Source of the DNA: an uncultured Croceitalea sp.
Lineage (GTDB): Bacteria > Bacteroidota > Bacteroidia > Flavobacteriales > Flavobacteriaceae
Assembly: GCA_947499565.1 (NCBI GenBank)
Contig: CANMOV010000001.1
Span: 496,001-560,000 of the forward strand
Reading direction: 5' to 3'
DNA: 64,000 nt
Shown here in pieces: positions 18,368 to 28,179 of this stretch. Under the pieces are notes generated by a model, which ran no database searches, was not told the origin of the DNA, and saw only the letters and a program-made list of their open reading frames with translations. Both the position numbers and the translations under genes were made by a program. Positions within the stretch are counted from its first letter, which is position 1. The number at the start of each line of letters is the position of its first letter.

Positions 18368-19132
18368 TTAGAATTTCTCAAAAACCCCTAATCCAAATAA
18401 TGCAAAATCATATTTAACAGGGTCGTTAGTATCTAGTTTTCTTAAACTTGTATCCAATTCTAATAAAGCTTTAGCATCGTTCTGCTTTCTTCTAAGCAGT
18501 TTTAGTTTGCGAGCTACATTACCAGAATGCACATCCAAGGGACAGGACAATTTACTAGAAGAAATATTCTTCCAAAGTCCAAAATCTACACCTCTCTCCC
18601 CAGGTCTCACCATCCAGCGTAAAAACATGTTAATGCGTTTGGCCGCAGAACCTTTTAAGGGGTCAGAAACATGCTTTTGTGTTCTTGGCATATGCGCTAA
18701 TTCAAAAAAAATAGTTTTGTAATTACTAATAGAAAGCTGCAGGGAATTTTGTGCTTGGTTTTTAGTAAAAACAGTTTCTAAGCCACCATGGTTCTTATAA
18801 ATATTACTAAGAGATTTGATAAAATATTTTAAATCATCTCCGTTGAAAGTTCGATGTACAAAGTTTGATAAACTATCTAAATCTGATTCTTGATGATTTT
18901 GAAGAAAATCATAAGGAGCGTTATCCAGTAACTCCATTAATCTAGTAGCATTATTTATAATACTTTTTCGATTCCCCCAAGCTATCGTGGCGGTTAGAAA
19001 AGCACTTATTTCAATATCTTCTTTTTTAGAAAACCGATGCGGAATTTGTAACGGATCACTTTCTAAAAATTTAGGATGTTCATACTGCGCCGCTTTTTGG
19101 TCTAGAAAGTCTTTTAATTCGGCTTTATTCAT
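18368..19132 (-). CDS. TIGR02757 family protein
   Basis: The 254-residue sequence fits TIGR02757 (DUF2400), a Bacteroidota-enriched family of unknown function: IPHRFSKKEDIEISAFLTA near the N-terminus, AWGNRKSI, and the late WMVRPGERGVDFGLW and DVHSGNVARKL blocks. Cytoplasmic. Its ATG overlaps the stop of the CPBP gene (ATGA), so it is translated after it in a leftward operon with the LolD-like ATPase. Confidence 0.88.
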   Translation of the reverse strand: MNKAELKDFLDQKAAQYEHPKFLESDPLQIPHRFSKKEDIEISAFLTATIAWGNRKSIINNATRLMELLDNAPYDFLQNHQESDLDSLSNFVHRTFNGDDLKYFIKSLSNIYKNHGGLETVFTKNQAQNSLQLSISNYKTIFFELAHMPRTQKHVSDPLKGSAAKRINMFLRWMVRPGERGVDFGLWKNISSSKLSCPLDVHSGNVARKLKLLRRKQNDAKALLELDTSLRKLDTNDPVKYDFALFGLGVFEKF

Positions 19133-19683
19133 TCAAAAGGAATATCTAGAATTTTCATAAAGATAAAAGGACCTAAAAGAATAAAGTTATGCATCGCATG
19201 TAATAATATCGACCAGACCAATCCAAGTTTTGTTCGTATAAATCCCAAAAAAACGCCTGCAGAAATCTGTGGTGCCACTAAAATGGGGATTAGCCAATAA
19301 TAGCCGTCAATGTTTTGAAAATTTCCAATATGAATTAATCCAAATAAAAGAACAGACATGTAAAATGCGTACTTGAAGAATTTCGAATTTTTAAATAGTC
19401 CTAGGGGCGCACGAAAAACTAATTCTTCTAGTACAGGAGCCATAATAACCGCTAAGAAAAATAGCATCACTGGAGAATAAGAATCAAACATCTCTAATAC
19501 GGCATGGTTGTCAAAATCAAAGTCTACCAGTGTAATAATACCTTGCATAAGTATGCCTAAACCTACACTAAAACAAATGGCAATGACAACTAGCTTAAAA
19601 AAGATGTTTCTTTTTTCTGATGCCGTATAATCTTCATGGGCGTAAACAGGGTTCTTAACAAAACTCCAAACTTCCTTTAACAT
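19129..19683 (-). CDS. CPBP family intramembrane metalloprotease
   Basis: A multi-pass membrane protein of 184 residues with the CPBP/Rce1 motifs: EELVFR (Glu86, Glu87, Arg91), then a FGLIHI helix with the second-motif His, and HAMHNF near the end. These residues form the metal site of glutamic-type intramembrane proteases. Target unknown. One base separates it from the ABC ATPase gene. Confidence 0.88.
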   Translation of the reverse strand: MLKEVWSFVKNPVYAHEDYTASEKRNIFFKLVVIAICFSVGLGILMQGIITLVDFDFDNHAVLEMFDSYSPVMLFFLAVIMAPVLEELVFRAPLGLFKNSKFFKYAFYMSVLLFGLIHIGNFQNIDGYYWLIPILVAPQISAGVFLGFIRTKLGLVWSILLHAMHNFILLGPFIFMKILDIPFE

Positions 19684-19684
19684 A

Positions 19685-20353
19685 TCAATTTGTTATTAAG
19701 CCATCTACCATCACTAATTTTCTATCGGCCATGTTAGCTAATTCTTCATTATGGGTTACAATAACAAAGGTTTGCCCAAATTCTTTTCGTAAATCAAAAA
19801 ATAACTGATGAAGATTATCTGCGCTCTCAGAGTCTAAGTTACCACTAGGTTCATCTGCAAAAATCACAGAAGGATTATTAATTAAAGATCGCGCTACAGC
19901 CACACGTTGCTGCTCTCCACCAGATAACTCATTTGGTTTGTGATGCATCCTTTCAGATAACCCTAAGAAATTCAAAAGTTCTTTTGCTCTCTTTTCTGCT
20001 TCACTTTTAGTCGTTTTTTTTATGAATGCAGGCAAGCAAACATTTTCTAAAGCAGTAAATTCTGGTAGTAGCTGGTGAAATTGAAAAATAAACCCAATAT
20101 GTTCATTTCTAAACTTTGCAAGATCCTTATCGGTTAAGCTGTTTATTGCTATATTGTTAATCGTGATGCTGCTATCCGTTTTATTAGAAGGAACGTCCAA
20201 TGTTCCTAATATTTGTAGCAATGTAGTTTTCCCTGCTCCAGAAGCACCAACTATTGCTACAACCTCACCTTTTTTAATCTCAATAGCAACTCCTTTTAAA
20301 ACCTCAAGGTTTCCGTAGAATTTTTGGATATTTGATGCCTTTATCATAGTCAT
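19685..20353 (-). CDS. ABC transporter ATP-binding protein, LolD/MacB-like
   Basis: A 222-residue single ATPase domain: Walker [10 protein letters not shown] (36-44), Q-loop [18 protein letters not shown] typical of the LolD/FtsE/MacB group, signature [15 protein letters not shown], Walker [10 protein letters not shown] and the H-loop VTHNEE. By analogy it powers lipoprotein release or a MacB-like export machine, but no permease gene is adjacent. The ATG at 20347 (MIKASN) is an equally good start. Confidence 0.87.
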   Translation of the reverse strand: MTMIKASNIQKFYGNLEVLKGVAIEIKKGEVVAIVGASGAGKTTLLQILGTLDVPSNKTDSSITINNIAINSLTDKDLAKFRNEHIGFIFQFHQLLPEFTALENVCLPAFIKKTTKSEAEKRAKELLNFLGLSERMHHKPNELSGGEQQRVAVARSLINNPSVIFADEPSGNLDSESADNLHQLFFDLRKEFGQTFVIVTHNEELANMADRKLVMVDGLITN

Positions 20354-20499
20354 AAAATGAAAAGATGAAAGTAAGCATAACTTACATGTAGTAAAAGGGC
20401 ATTAAAAAAAAGATTTATATTTTTTTACGACTATTAAGTAAAAGTTAAAAGCAATAGAGGTATTGCATAATTAATAATATTGTTTAACATTTACATAGA

Positions 20500-21063
20500 A
20501 TGAATGAACAAAATAATAATACTCTGGAGATTGCGATTTTTGCAAATGGTTGTTTTTGGTGCACGGAGGCTGTATTTCAAAGGCTTAAAGGGGTTGAGCA
20601 AGTAGTTTCTGGATTTACAGGTGGAACAATTAAGAATCCAGCTTATAGAGAAATTACTACAGGAAGAACGGGTCATGCTGAGGCGATAAAAATTAGTTTT
20701 GATTCTGCTCAAATAACTTATGATGAGTTATTGGAAGTCTTTTTTGCAACTCACGATCCTACTACCCTAAATAGGCAAGGCTATGACGTTGGAACACAAT
20801 ACCGAAGTGAAATTTTTTACATTTCAGAAAATCAAAAAGAAACAGCAGAAAAGTTCATTACTTTTCTTGAAAAAGAAAAAGTTTTTACATCACCTATAGT
20901 TACAGCAATTTCTGAAGCTAAACCTTTTTATATTGCAGAAGAAGAGCACCAGAATTATTATAATGAAAACAAAACGCAGCGTTACTGTCAGTTTGTTATT
21001 AATCCTAAGCTTGATAAGCTTAAAAAGTATTATGCGGATAAATTAAATACTCTTAAAACCTAA
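20500..21063 (+). CDS. msrA: Peptide-methionine (S)-S-oxide reductase
   Basis: MsrA repairs oxidised methionine in proteins using thioredoxin. The catalytic motif GCFWC is at residues 17-21 with nucleophile Cys18, followed by [24 protein letters not shown] and [19 protein letters not shown], all standard MsrA blocks. 187 residues, no signal peptide, so cytoplasmic. folE begins one base after its stop, making a two-gene unit. Confidence 0.97.
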   Translation: MNEQNNNTLEIAIFANGCFWCTEAVFQRLKGVEQVVSGFTGGTIKNPAYREITTGRTGHAEAIKISFDSAQITYDELLEVFFATHDPTTLNRQGYDVGTQYRSEIFYISENQKETAEKFITFLEKEKVFTSPIVTAISEAKPFYIAEEEHQNYYNENKTQRYCQFVINPKLDKLKKYYADKLNTLKT

Positions 21064-21064
21064 T

Positions 21065-21664
21065 ATGGCACAGTACAAGAATTTAGAGGAATACAATATA
21101 GAAGTCACTAATGAAGTAAAAGAGCGGTTTTCTAAGATAATTGATGAAATCGGAGAGGACGTTGATAGAGAAGGACTTTTAAAAACGCCAGAACGTGCTG
21201 CAAAAGCAATGTTGTTTCTTACACAGGGGTATCAACAAAATGCTGCCGAGATTCTTAAAGGCGCAATGTTTAAAGAAGACTATGATGATATGGTGATTAT
21301 AAAAGATATTGAGTTGTACTCTCTTTGCGAACACCATATGCTTCCATTTTTTGGCAAGGCACATATTGCTTATATCCCAAATGGACATATTGTTGGTTTA
21401 AGTAAAATTCCAAGAATTGTGGATGTATTTGCAAGACGGCTGCAAGTTCAGGAGCGTTTAACTCATGATATATTGGAATGTTTAAACGATACATTAAAAC
21501 CAAAAGGAGTTGCTGTGGTAATTGAAGCTTCACACATGTGTATGATGATGCGTGGGGTACAAAAACAAAACTCTGTTACTACTACGTCCGGTTTTAGAGG
21601 TCAGTTTGAAAAAATTGAAACCCGTAATGAATTCTTAAAATTGATTACCTCAGACTTATCTTAA
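21065..21664 (+). CDS. folE: GTP cyclohydrolase I
   Basis: Converts GTP to 7,8-dihydroneopterin triphosphate, the first step towards folate. The zinc ligands are visible: Cys88 and His91 in LCEHHMLPF and Cys159 in SHMCMMMRG. The blocks [20 protein letters not shown] and [10 protein letters not shown] are also conserved. 199 residues fits the type IA enzyme. It lies directly behind msrA. Confidence 0.97.
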   Translation: MAQYKNLEEYNIEVTNEVKERFSKIIDEIGEDVDREGLLKTPERAAKAMLFLTQGYQQNAAEILKGAMFKEDYDDMVIIKDIELYSLCEHHMLPFFGKAHIAYIPNGHIVGLSKIPRIVDVFARRLQVQERLTHDILECLNDTLKPKGVAVVIEASHMCMMMRGVQKQNSVTTTSGFRGQFEKIETRNEFLKLITSDLS

Positions 21665-21718
21665 TAATTTTGGTATCTCTTTTGTTTTAGTTTAAATTGG
21701 AATTACTATTTTTCATGC

Positions 21719-22003
21719 ATGTCAAAACTAAAAGATAAAAAAATTAAGAACCTTTTTCTTGGGCTGTTATTTGATGCCATAGGAATGTTATCATTTGCGC
21801 TCCCAGGAATAGGTGAGTTTTCAGATGTTATTTGGGCACCACTTGCTGCCTGGCTAATGACAAGAATGTACAAAGGAAAAATAGGACAAGCTGCGGGAGT
21901 GGTTACTTTTGTTGAAGAGTTGGTGCCTGGTCTAGATGTTGTCCCTACTTTTACCATTATGTGGGTATATACCTATTTGCTGTCTGGAAAAATTCAGAAG
22001 TAA
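21719..22003 (+). CDS. Small membrane protein, unknown function
   Basis: A 94-residue protein with a basic N-terminus and hydrophobic segments at about 13-28, 37-49 and 76-90. It contains GLLFDAIGMLSFALPGIGEFSD and FVEELVPGLDVVPT. I do not recognise a named family. It follows folE by 54 bp on the same strand and may be on the same transcript. Confidence 0.7.
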   Translation: MSKLKDKKIKNLFLGLLFDAIGMLSFALPGIGEFSDVIWAPLAAWLMTRMYKGKIGQAAGVVTFVEELVPGLDVVPTFTIMWVYTYLLSGKIQK

Positions 22004-22129
22004 CGATTTTCAATAGCGAATAAGTTGCTCATACCGTAGATTAATAAATTGTTTTCTTTTTCAATTAGCTGCTAGTTTTTTACAAAGCCTTCTTATTTTT
22101 ATGGCCTTAATGTCATCTCTAATAATCGT

Positions 22130-23458
22130 ATGAAAAATAAGTTTTTGCTGGTATTTCTTTTGTTGTGTTTCTCTGCAATAGTTGCACAGGACAATATCCA
22201 ATCTGGTCCAATGGTTGGTTATTCCACTATGCGCGAGGTTTTACTTTGGGTACAAACAAAAAGTACTGCTGAAGTTCATTTTGAATATTTTGATGTTGAT
22301 AACCCATCAAAACGATTCAATACAAAAAAAATACTTACCAAGTCTGAGGATGGTTATGTTGCTAAAGTAATCGCAGATAAGGTTTTGCCAAGCAAAAAAT
22401 ATGCTTACGAATTGTTTGTAGATGGTAAAAAAGTCACAAAAGATTACCCTATGGAGTTTCAGTCACAAACCCTTTGGCAATGGCGAACGGACCCTCCTGA
22501 GGTAAGTTTTGCGATTGGAAGTTGTAATTATGTGAATGAAGCCCAATATGACCGCCCAGGAAAACCCTATGGTAGTGAATTTGAAATCTTTGAGTCTATT
22601 TACCAAAAGAAGCCAGAATTTATGCTCTGGTTGGGGGATAATACATACCTGAGAGAACCGGACTGGAACTCAAGAACGGGTATTCTGCATAGGTATACCC
22701 ATACACGTTCACTGCCCGAATTACAACCTTTACTAGCATCTACCCATCATTATGCTATTTGGGACGATCATGATTTTGGTCCTAATGATGCCGACGGAAG
22801 TTTTTGGCTTAAAGAAACTACCTCGGAAATTTTTAAATTGTTTTGGGGAAATCCCAATTATGATGTGATTTCCAAAGGAGGTATCACAGGAAAGTTTCAA
22901 TGGGCTGATTTAGACTTTTTTCTATTGGACAATCGCTACTTTAGAACTGCTAATTCCAATCATGCATCGGAGCGACAAATATTAGGGAAAGAACAGATAG
23001 ATTGGTTAATTAATGCCTTGGCTTCAAGCAGGGCTCCTTTTAAATTCTTATGTATTGGAGGACAGGTGCTTAGCACTGAGGCTATGCATGAGAATTATGC
23101 AACTTTCCCAAGAGAGCGACGCTATCTTTTAGATAAAATTCGTGAGGCCAAAATTGAAGGAGTAATTTTTCTTGATGGTGACCGTCATCATACCGGTTTA
23201 AGTAGGATGCAAGAAAGCATGGATGTTTATCCAATATATGATTTAACCTGTTCTTCATTAACAGCGGGGGCATATCCCAATAAAGAAGAACTCAATAAAT
23301 ACCGATTAGAAGAAACCTTATATGGCAAACATAATTTTGGTATGTTAAAAGTTACGGGCCCCAGAACCAACCGCGTACTACATATGAGTATTTTTGATAA
23401 GGAAGGAAAAGAGGTATGGACTAAGAATATCAATGCGATTGATTTAAAGTATAAATAA
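22130..23458 (+). CDS. PhoD-like alkaline phosphatase family protein
   Basis: A signal peptide (MKNKFLLVFLLLCFSAIVAQ) precedes an N-terminal Ig-like PhoD domain (about 25-115) and a metallophosphatase domain. Metal and catalytic motifs include AIGSCNYV, MLWLGDNTYLREPDW, AIWDDHDFGPNDAD and FLDGDRHHTG. This arrangement is that of PhoD/PhoX-like phosphodiesterases. 442 residues is slightly short for classical PhoD. Secreted or periplasmic phosphate release from organic esters is the likely role. Confidence 0.9.
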   Translation: MKNKFLLVFLLLCFSAIVAQDNIQSGPMVGYSTMREVLLWVQTKSTAEVHFEYFDVDNPSKRFNTKKILTKSEDGYVAKVIADKVLPSKKYAYELFVDGKKVTKDYPMEFQSQTLWQWRTDPPEVSFAIGSCNYVNEAQYDRPGKPYGSEFEIFESIYQKKPEFMLWLGDNTYLREPDWNSRTGILHRYTHTRSLPELQPLLASTHHYAIWDDHDFGPNDADGSFWLKETTSEIFKLFWGNPNYDVISKGGITGKFQWADLDFFLLDNRYFRTANSNHASERQILGKEQIDWLINALASSRAPFKFLCIGGQVLSTEAMHENYATFPRERRYLLDKIREAKIEGVIFLDGDRHHTGLSRMQESMDVYPIYDLTCSSLTAGAYPNKEELNKYRLEETLYGKHNFGMLKVTGPRTNRVLHMSIFDKEGKEVWTKNINAIDLKYK

Positions 23459-23557
23459 AGTTTAAGCTACAATTACTTCATATTTTTTAAGCTTTAAAGG
23501 AACACGCGGACTTCTATATTGCTTGTCCAAGAGAGCTATGTATTTAATTAGAATAAC

Positions 23558-24610
23558 ATGTTAAGAGTTACTACTATCATTATCATACTGCTTTCGGTAC
23601 AAATGCTTTTTACTCAAAAGACAATTGAGGAAACACTGGAAGACACCTATCGTCCGGTTAAGAAAAACCTTCGTATTAAAGTAGAAGATACTTTGGGCAA
23701 TAATGGTTTTTTACCTGTTTCTATTGTAAAAGGAAAAAAAGAAGGACCAACGTTTACCATAGTTGCCGGAGTTCATGGGTTTGAGTATCCACCTATAATT
23801 GCAACTCAGCAATTAATGCAAGAAATAAACATAGACTCCTTAACGGGCACGCTTGTTTTTATTCCAATAGCTAGTAGGGGTTCTTTTTACAATCGTACTC
23901 CTTTTAAAAACCCAGAAGACGGAGTAAACTTAAATGGCGCGTTTCCAGGTAATAAAGATGGTTCTATCACACAGAAAACAGCTAATATTATAACTAAGCA
24001 TATTATCCCCGTAAGTGACGTATTTCTTGATATCCATTGCGGAGATGCTCCTGAAGACCTTCTACCTTTTATTTGTTACTACAACAATAGAAGTAAACCT
24101 GAACAAACCCAACTTGCAAAAGAACTTTCTGAAACAAGCGGATTCGGGTATGTGGTTTCATACCCGTACACAATAAGTGATGAAGAACCAGCAAAATATA
24201 TGTTTAAACAGGCTGTTCAAGATGGTAAAACCGCACTTAGTATTGAGTCTGGAAAATTGGGAAATGTGCAAGAAGAGTCAGTTGCTCTAATTAAGAAGGG
24301 TGTTTATAGTATGCTCGCAGAAATGAAAATGTACGGGAAGCCTGTTAAACCGACCAAAACACCAATTAGATTAAATGATCAAGTGTATATTAAATCTAAT
24401 AAACAAGGTATTTTTTATAGTTCCTATAATGCAGGTGATACTGTTCAAAAAGGTGACGTTGTAGGGTATACGACCGATGAATTTGGTGTACTAATAGAGG
24501 AGTATAAAGCTTCAAAAACTGGAATTATTCTATACATGTTGGCAACACCACCTATTAACAAGGGCGATACGGTTATGTGTTTAAGTTCATTTAATCCAGA
24601 GAACGAATAA
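23558..24610 (+). CDS. Succinylglutamate desuccinylase/aspartoacylase-family metallohydrolase (M14-like)
   Basis: A signal-like N-terminus (LRVTTIIIILLSVQMLFTQ) leads into a zinc-dependent deacylase fold. GVHGFEYPP gives the HxxE zinc pair, DIHCGD the third ligand His, and SIESGK the late glutamate. A C-terminal beta-barrel-like domain follows, as in AstE/AspA family proteins. 350 residues. Unlike cytosolic AspA/AstE it seems exported, so its natural substrate may be a peptide or N-acyl compound outside the cytoplasm. It follows phoD by 99 bp. Confidence 0.85.
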   Translation: MLRVTTIIIILLSVQMLFTQKTIEETLEDTYRPVKKNLRIKVEDTLGNNGFLPVSIVKGKKEGPTFTIVAGVHGFEYPPIIATQQLMQEINIDSLTGTLVFIPIASRGSFYNRTPFKNPEDGVNLNGAFPGNKDGSITQKTANIITKHIIPVSDVFLDIHCGDAPEDLLPFICYYNNRSKPEQTQLAKELSETSGFGYVVSYPYTISDEEPAKYMFKQAVQDGKTALSIESGKLGNVQEESVALIKKGVYSMLAEMKMYGKPVKPTKTPIRLNDQVYIKSNKQGIFYSSYNAGDTVQKGDVVGYTTDEFGVLIEEYKASKTGIILYMLATPPINKGDTVMCLSSFNPENE

Positions 24611-24651
24611 GTCTCTAAAGTTAAACCTTAATCATATACCTTCTAAATCAC

Positions 24652-25056
24652 TTAATGGTGAGTGCAGCATTCTTCTCCTTTACATTTACAATACTTTTTA
24701 TTGTATAAGTGAAAGAATACCAGAGCTAATGATGGAAAATATATAGTTTCTTCAGGCAATTGGAATAAAGTTAGCTTTTCGTTAAGTACGATAAATGCCA
24801 AAAATATCCAGCTAATCCAAAGGGCTAACCCTAGCGATGGTTTAGAAGTGGTCTTTCCTGACCGCCATACTGCAAGAAGTGAAATTACTAAAAATACCAA
24901 ATCTAAAAGCCCCCACCATTGTTGGTGGGAGTTTTCAAATGCTAGAACTCCAGCCTGTACTACAAAAATAAATGGTGTTGCCAAACAATGTATAAGACAA
25001 AGAACACTTGCTATAATTCCAATATTGTTTGAGGATAGTGCTTTAAATGTGTGCAT
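24652..25056 (-). CDS. MerC-domain membrane protein with Cys/His-rich tail
   Basis: Four membrane helices with the MerC signature near the N-terminus (SVLCLIHCLATPF) and a metal-binding-looking tail, KYCKCKGEECCTHH, at 121-134. MerC proteins move or bind heavy-metal ions. There is no mer operon here; the neighbours are a lipoprotein and a TonB receptor, so a role in uptake or handling of a metal such as zinc or copper is more likely than mercury resistance. A hairpin separates it from the lipoprotein gene. Confidence 0.83.
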   Translation of the reverse strand: MHTFKALSSNNIGIIASVLCLIHCLATPFIFVVQAGVLAFENSHQQWWGLLDLVFLVISLLAVWRSGKTTSKPSLGLALWISWIFLAFIVLNEKLTLFQLPEETIYFPSLALVFFHLYNKKYCKCKGEECCTHH

Positions 25057-25117
25057 TGGGTTCTAATTATATGCTGCGTAGGTTTTTACACAAATTATGA
25101 GGCCAGAATTAATAGTT

Positions 25118-25141
25118 GGGAGTGGCTTTTAAACCACTCCC
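25118..25141 (-). terminator. Strong hairpin between the lipoprotein and MerC genes
   Basis: A perfect 8-bp stem GGGAGTGG / CCACTCCC with an 8-nt loop lies in the 102-bp gap. Neither side has a convincing T-run, so it may act as a weak terminator or as an RNA end-stabiliser that lowers merC expression relative to the upstream genes. Confidence 0.55.
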
Positions 25142-25158
25142 GTTTATATTACAAATAA

Positions 25159-25716
25159 CTAGTTTATTGTAAAGGTAAAAGGTGCAGCAATATCAGTCTC
25201 ACCACCGGCACCTGTTAATGTACCATCGTTAGGTTTTGTAGGCTCATGACGTAATGTAACTGTCAAGGTTCCAGCACCAGCTGTGTTTGTTACTAGGTCA
25301 AAACTTAAGCCAACCGGATTTCCATCACCATCTGTATCTGTAGCAGTTGCGCTAGCCACTGAACCTCCAATTTCAAAAATAAATTGGTGCTCATCATCTT
25401 CTGCTTGAACCTCTGCTGTGATATCTTCCGCAGGGCTTTCAGTCTCGTTCAACACCTCAATTGTAGCATTGTATGTAGTATTTCCAGCAAGATCTGGCGC
25501 TGAAACCACTGGAGGATTAGGCCCGTCTGCATCTAAATCTTGATAAGAAAATGTTACTGCAGTCCCTCCACCTGATGGGGTAAGTGTTATATTCAAGGTC
25601 GTTATTACTTCTTCTTCATTAACTGGAGCAGGATTCCCGCCATTGTCATCGTCAGAGCAAGAAAAGAACAGTAGTCCTGATGTTAATAAAATTGATAAAT
25701 ACTTAATTGTTTTCAT
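25159..25716 (-). CDS. Lipoprotein of the TonB-receptor locus
   Basis: The signal peptide ends in FFSCSDDDNGG, a lipobox followed by an Asp-rich stretch typical of Bacteroidota surface-exposed lipoproteins. The mature 165 residues are acidic, rich in Thr/Gly/Asp and mostly beta, with DTDGDGNPVG resembling a calcium-loop. From memory, flavobacterial homologs next to such receptors are called type 1 periplasmic binding fold proteins. Encoded 15 bp behind the TonB receptor, it is probably its partner at the cell surface. Confidence 0.78.
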   Translation of the reverse strand: MKTIKYLSILLTSGLLFFSCSDDDNGGNPAPVNEEEVITTLNITLTPSGGGTAVTFSYQDLDADGPNPPVVSAPDLAGNTTYNATIEVLNETESPAEDITAEVQAEDDEHQFIFEIGGSVASATATDTDGDGNPVGLSFDLVTNTAGAGTLTVTLRHEPTKPNDGTLTGAGGETDIAAPFTFTIN

Positions 25717-25731
25717 AGTAATAGAATTGTG

Positions 25732-28137
25732 TTAATAATTAATTTTTAGTTGTAAAATGATATTTGTGCCTAAATCATCAGCAAAGTAACGCTGACGATT
25801 TAGGTATTCTCTATAATTTGTATTTAGGATGTTATTAATTGTTAAACTGGTTGTCAAATTTGTCTTGCCACCCAATGAAAATTCAAGCTGAGAATCAAGT
25901 CCCAGTAAATGATAGGCTGGAGGAGGTGTGTTTATTTCAAGGACAACATCTACAGCACCATCTGGCGAAAAGACTTCAATATTTGCAGGAAACTCGTTTT
26001 GTCTGAATACGTAATTGCTACGCAGGTTTACTTGAAAATTATTCCACTTTGGTTTTTTATAAGAAATGCTGTTACCAAAGTTTGCTGATGGAATGTTTAT
26101 CAAAGGTATATCCAAATCCAAATCTTTGCCTTTAACCAATGCGAATTGATGGTTCGTACTCACAAAGTCATTCCAATTGATAAAGCTGGAAATATCAACT
26201 CCCAACAATCTGGCATTGGTTTGTCTGTAGCTCCATACAGGGAATGCTCCTCGAATTGTAAACTCTACACCAGTAGGTTCCAATATGATAAAGTTGTTTA
26301 TGAAATTGGCATACGGTTCTACCGTAAAACCCCAATTTCTGAAGTCACGTGTTTCTGTTAATGCTATTTTGTGTGAAGTCTCACTTTGTAGCCTAAGGTC
26401 ACCTAATTCAATACGTGCAGCAGAGTGATGTAAACCATCACTAAATAATTCTGCAGGGTTTGGAGCTCGCTGTGATAAGGCATAGTTAAAACGAAAACTA
26501 CCGGTATTATCTTTTGAAAACTGTGCCCCAAGTGTAGTTGAATAGTTATGGTAATCAAAAACAGGGTTTACCAATAACTGTCCAATATCGCTGCGGTCTT
26601 CAATGACCAGATCTTGAAAATCTTCATCATATCCTCGTTCTTCCCATCTAGATATTCTATAGAATTTTTTGGCATCAATCTGCGTAAAGTCATACCGGAA
26701 ACCTCCGTCTAAAACCCAATTTTGACCTAAGCGATATTCCGCAATTGTAAAACCACCTAAGTCATATTTTTCATAATCGGGTATCAAGCGTCTTACCCCA
26801 GTGTCTGGATTGGCAAAATTATCTTGATACCTCCCCAATAATCCTACGTGCAGGTTTAGCTTTTTATTGGCATCCCACTTAAAATTGCTTGATATTGTAT
26901 GCGTAGTGAGTTCTAAATCTATGGAAGCTCTATCACTGCGTTCTCCTCTTCTTACATCAAATTCGAATCTTCGGTTACTTTGAAAATCATATTGTAAATC
27001 CCATTTACCCAAACCTTCAAAACGTTTGTAAAACTTTAGCTTTCCTAAATGGTGTCTCACCTTTTGCCTAGGGTTTCCTAAATCGTAAGTAAAATCTCGT
27101 ATGACTAACGGCTCGCCACTATTAATACTGCGAATTAAATCATCTACATTACCAATATGGGAAGCTCTTAGAATGGCTATTTCAGCATCGTAATAGGTAT
27201 AGTTGGCGTCCCAACCCCATTCGAGCGCATTTTTACCAAAGTGCACAGAACCGCCAAATTCTTTAACTCCAGTATTCGACAAAATATAATCAGGTGCTTC
27301 TTGGTCTCCCAATCTTCTGTAGGAAGCCTGTCCAGTTACAAACCAACCCTTTTCAAATGATTTGGTTAGTTCTGAGTTAATACTGCCGCCACGTCCATTA
27401 AATACGCCATTGACTATGGTTTTACCAAATAAGGTGTCGCTTTTAAAAATATGATTTTTTGCAAGCACAATAACACCACCAATTGCATCCCCTCCATATT
27501 GCAGTGCTGAGGCACCTTTGACTACTGTTACGCTACCCGCAGAATTCACATCAATATTTGGAGCATGTTCGTCACCCCATTCCATATCTTGCATGCGCAC
27601 TCCATCGTTCAAAATTAGCACCCTACTACCATTTAATCCATGTATAGCTGGTTTTACGATGTTGGCACCCGTATTTAAGCTAGAAACTCCACTTATTTGT
27701 TTAAGAGCATCTCCTAAGGTTGCTGCGCTAAATTTTTCAAGTTTTTTAGTATTTAAAGTGGCTTCTTGAGCAGAGTTAGTTTGATCAAACAATACTTCAC
27801 CAACAACCTCTACTTCTTCTAACTCTTCTAAATGATGTTCTAATTTTATTTCAATTTCTGTTTTGCCAGAAACATCAATATTTAGTAAAACTGTACTACA
27901 CTCTGGATGAGATATTTCAAAAGTATATGTTGCATCACAAAGCCCATAAATTTTAAACTTACCATTTGTATCAGAAATCACGCGCTTTGAGCCATCTAAA
28001 GTCTGAATAATTGCTCTTTTTAAGGGCGTTTTATCATGATAATCAATAACCGAGCCTAATAAAATACTTTCACAATCCTGCGAAAATGACATGTAGCCAG
28101 TAAATATGTAAAATGTTATGAAAAGAAATTTTTTCAT
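25732..28137 (-). CDS. TonB-dependent outer-membrane receptor with carboxypeptidase-like domain
   Basis: Signal peptide (1-19), then a carboxypeptidase-regulatory-like domain (about 22-105: GSVIDYHDKTPLKRAIIQTLDG), a plug domain (about 120-235) with SGVSSLNTGANIVKPAIHGLNG and the GGDAIGGVIVL end, then a 22-strand barrel ending in a C-terminal aromatic strand (NIILQLKINY). 801 residues is normal. The Cys/His-rich small protein upstream and the MerC protein downstream suggest a metal-ion or metallophore substrate, an inference from context alone. Confidence 0.92.
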   Translation of the reverse strand: MKKFLFITFYIFTGYMSFSQDCESILLGSVIDYHDKTPLKRAIIQTLDGSKRVISDTNGKFKIYGLCDATYTFEISHPECSTVLLNIDVSGKTEIEIKLEHHLEELEEVEVVGEVLFDQTNSAQEATLNTKKLEKFSAATLGDALKQISGVSSLNTGANIVKPAIHGLNGSRVLILNDGVRMQDMEWGDEHAPNIDVNSAGSVTVVKGASALQYGGDAIGGVIVLAKNHIFKSDTLFGKTIVNGVFNGRGGSINSELTKSFEKGWFVTGQASYRRLGDQEAPDYILSNTGVKEFGGSVHFGKNALEWGWDANYTYYDAEIAILRASHIGNVDDLIRSINSGEPLVIRDFTYDLGNPRQKVRHHLGKLKFYKRFEGLGKWDLQYDFQSNRRFEFDVRRGERSDRASIDLELTTHTISSNFKWDANKKLNLHVGLLGRYQDNFANPDTGVRRLIPDYEKYDLGGFTIAEYRLGQNWVLDGGFRYDFTQIDAKKFYRISRWEERGYDEDFQDLVIEDRSDIGQLLVNPVFDYHNYSTTLGAQFSKDNTGSFRFNYALSQRAPNPAELFSDGLHHSAARIELGDLRLQSETSHKIALTETRDFRNWGFTVEPYANFINNFIILEPTGVEFTIRGAFPVWSYRQTNARLLGVDISSFINWNDFVSTNHQFALVKGKDLDLDIPLINIPSANFGNSISYKKPKWNNFQVNLRSNYVFRQNEFPANIEVFSPDGAVDVVLEINTPPPAYHLLGLDSQLEFSLGGKTNLTTSLTINNILNTNYREYLNRQRYFADDLGTNIILQLKINY

Positions 28138-28179
28138 AAAAAATGATGATGTACTAATTAATTTGTAATTCTAGAAACC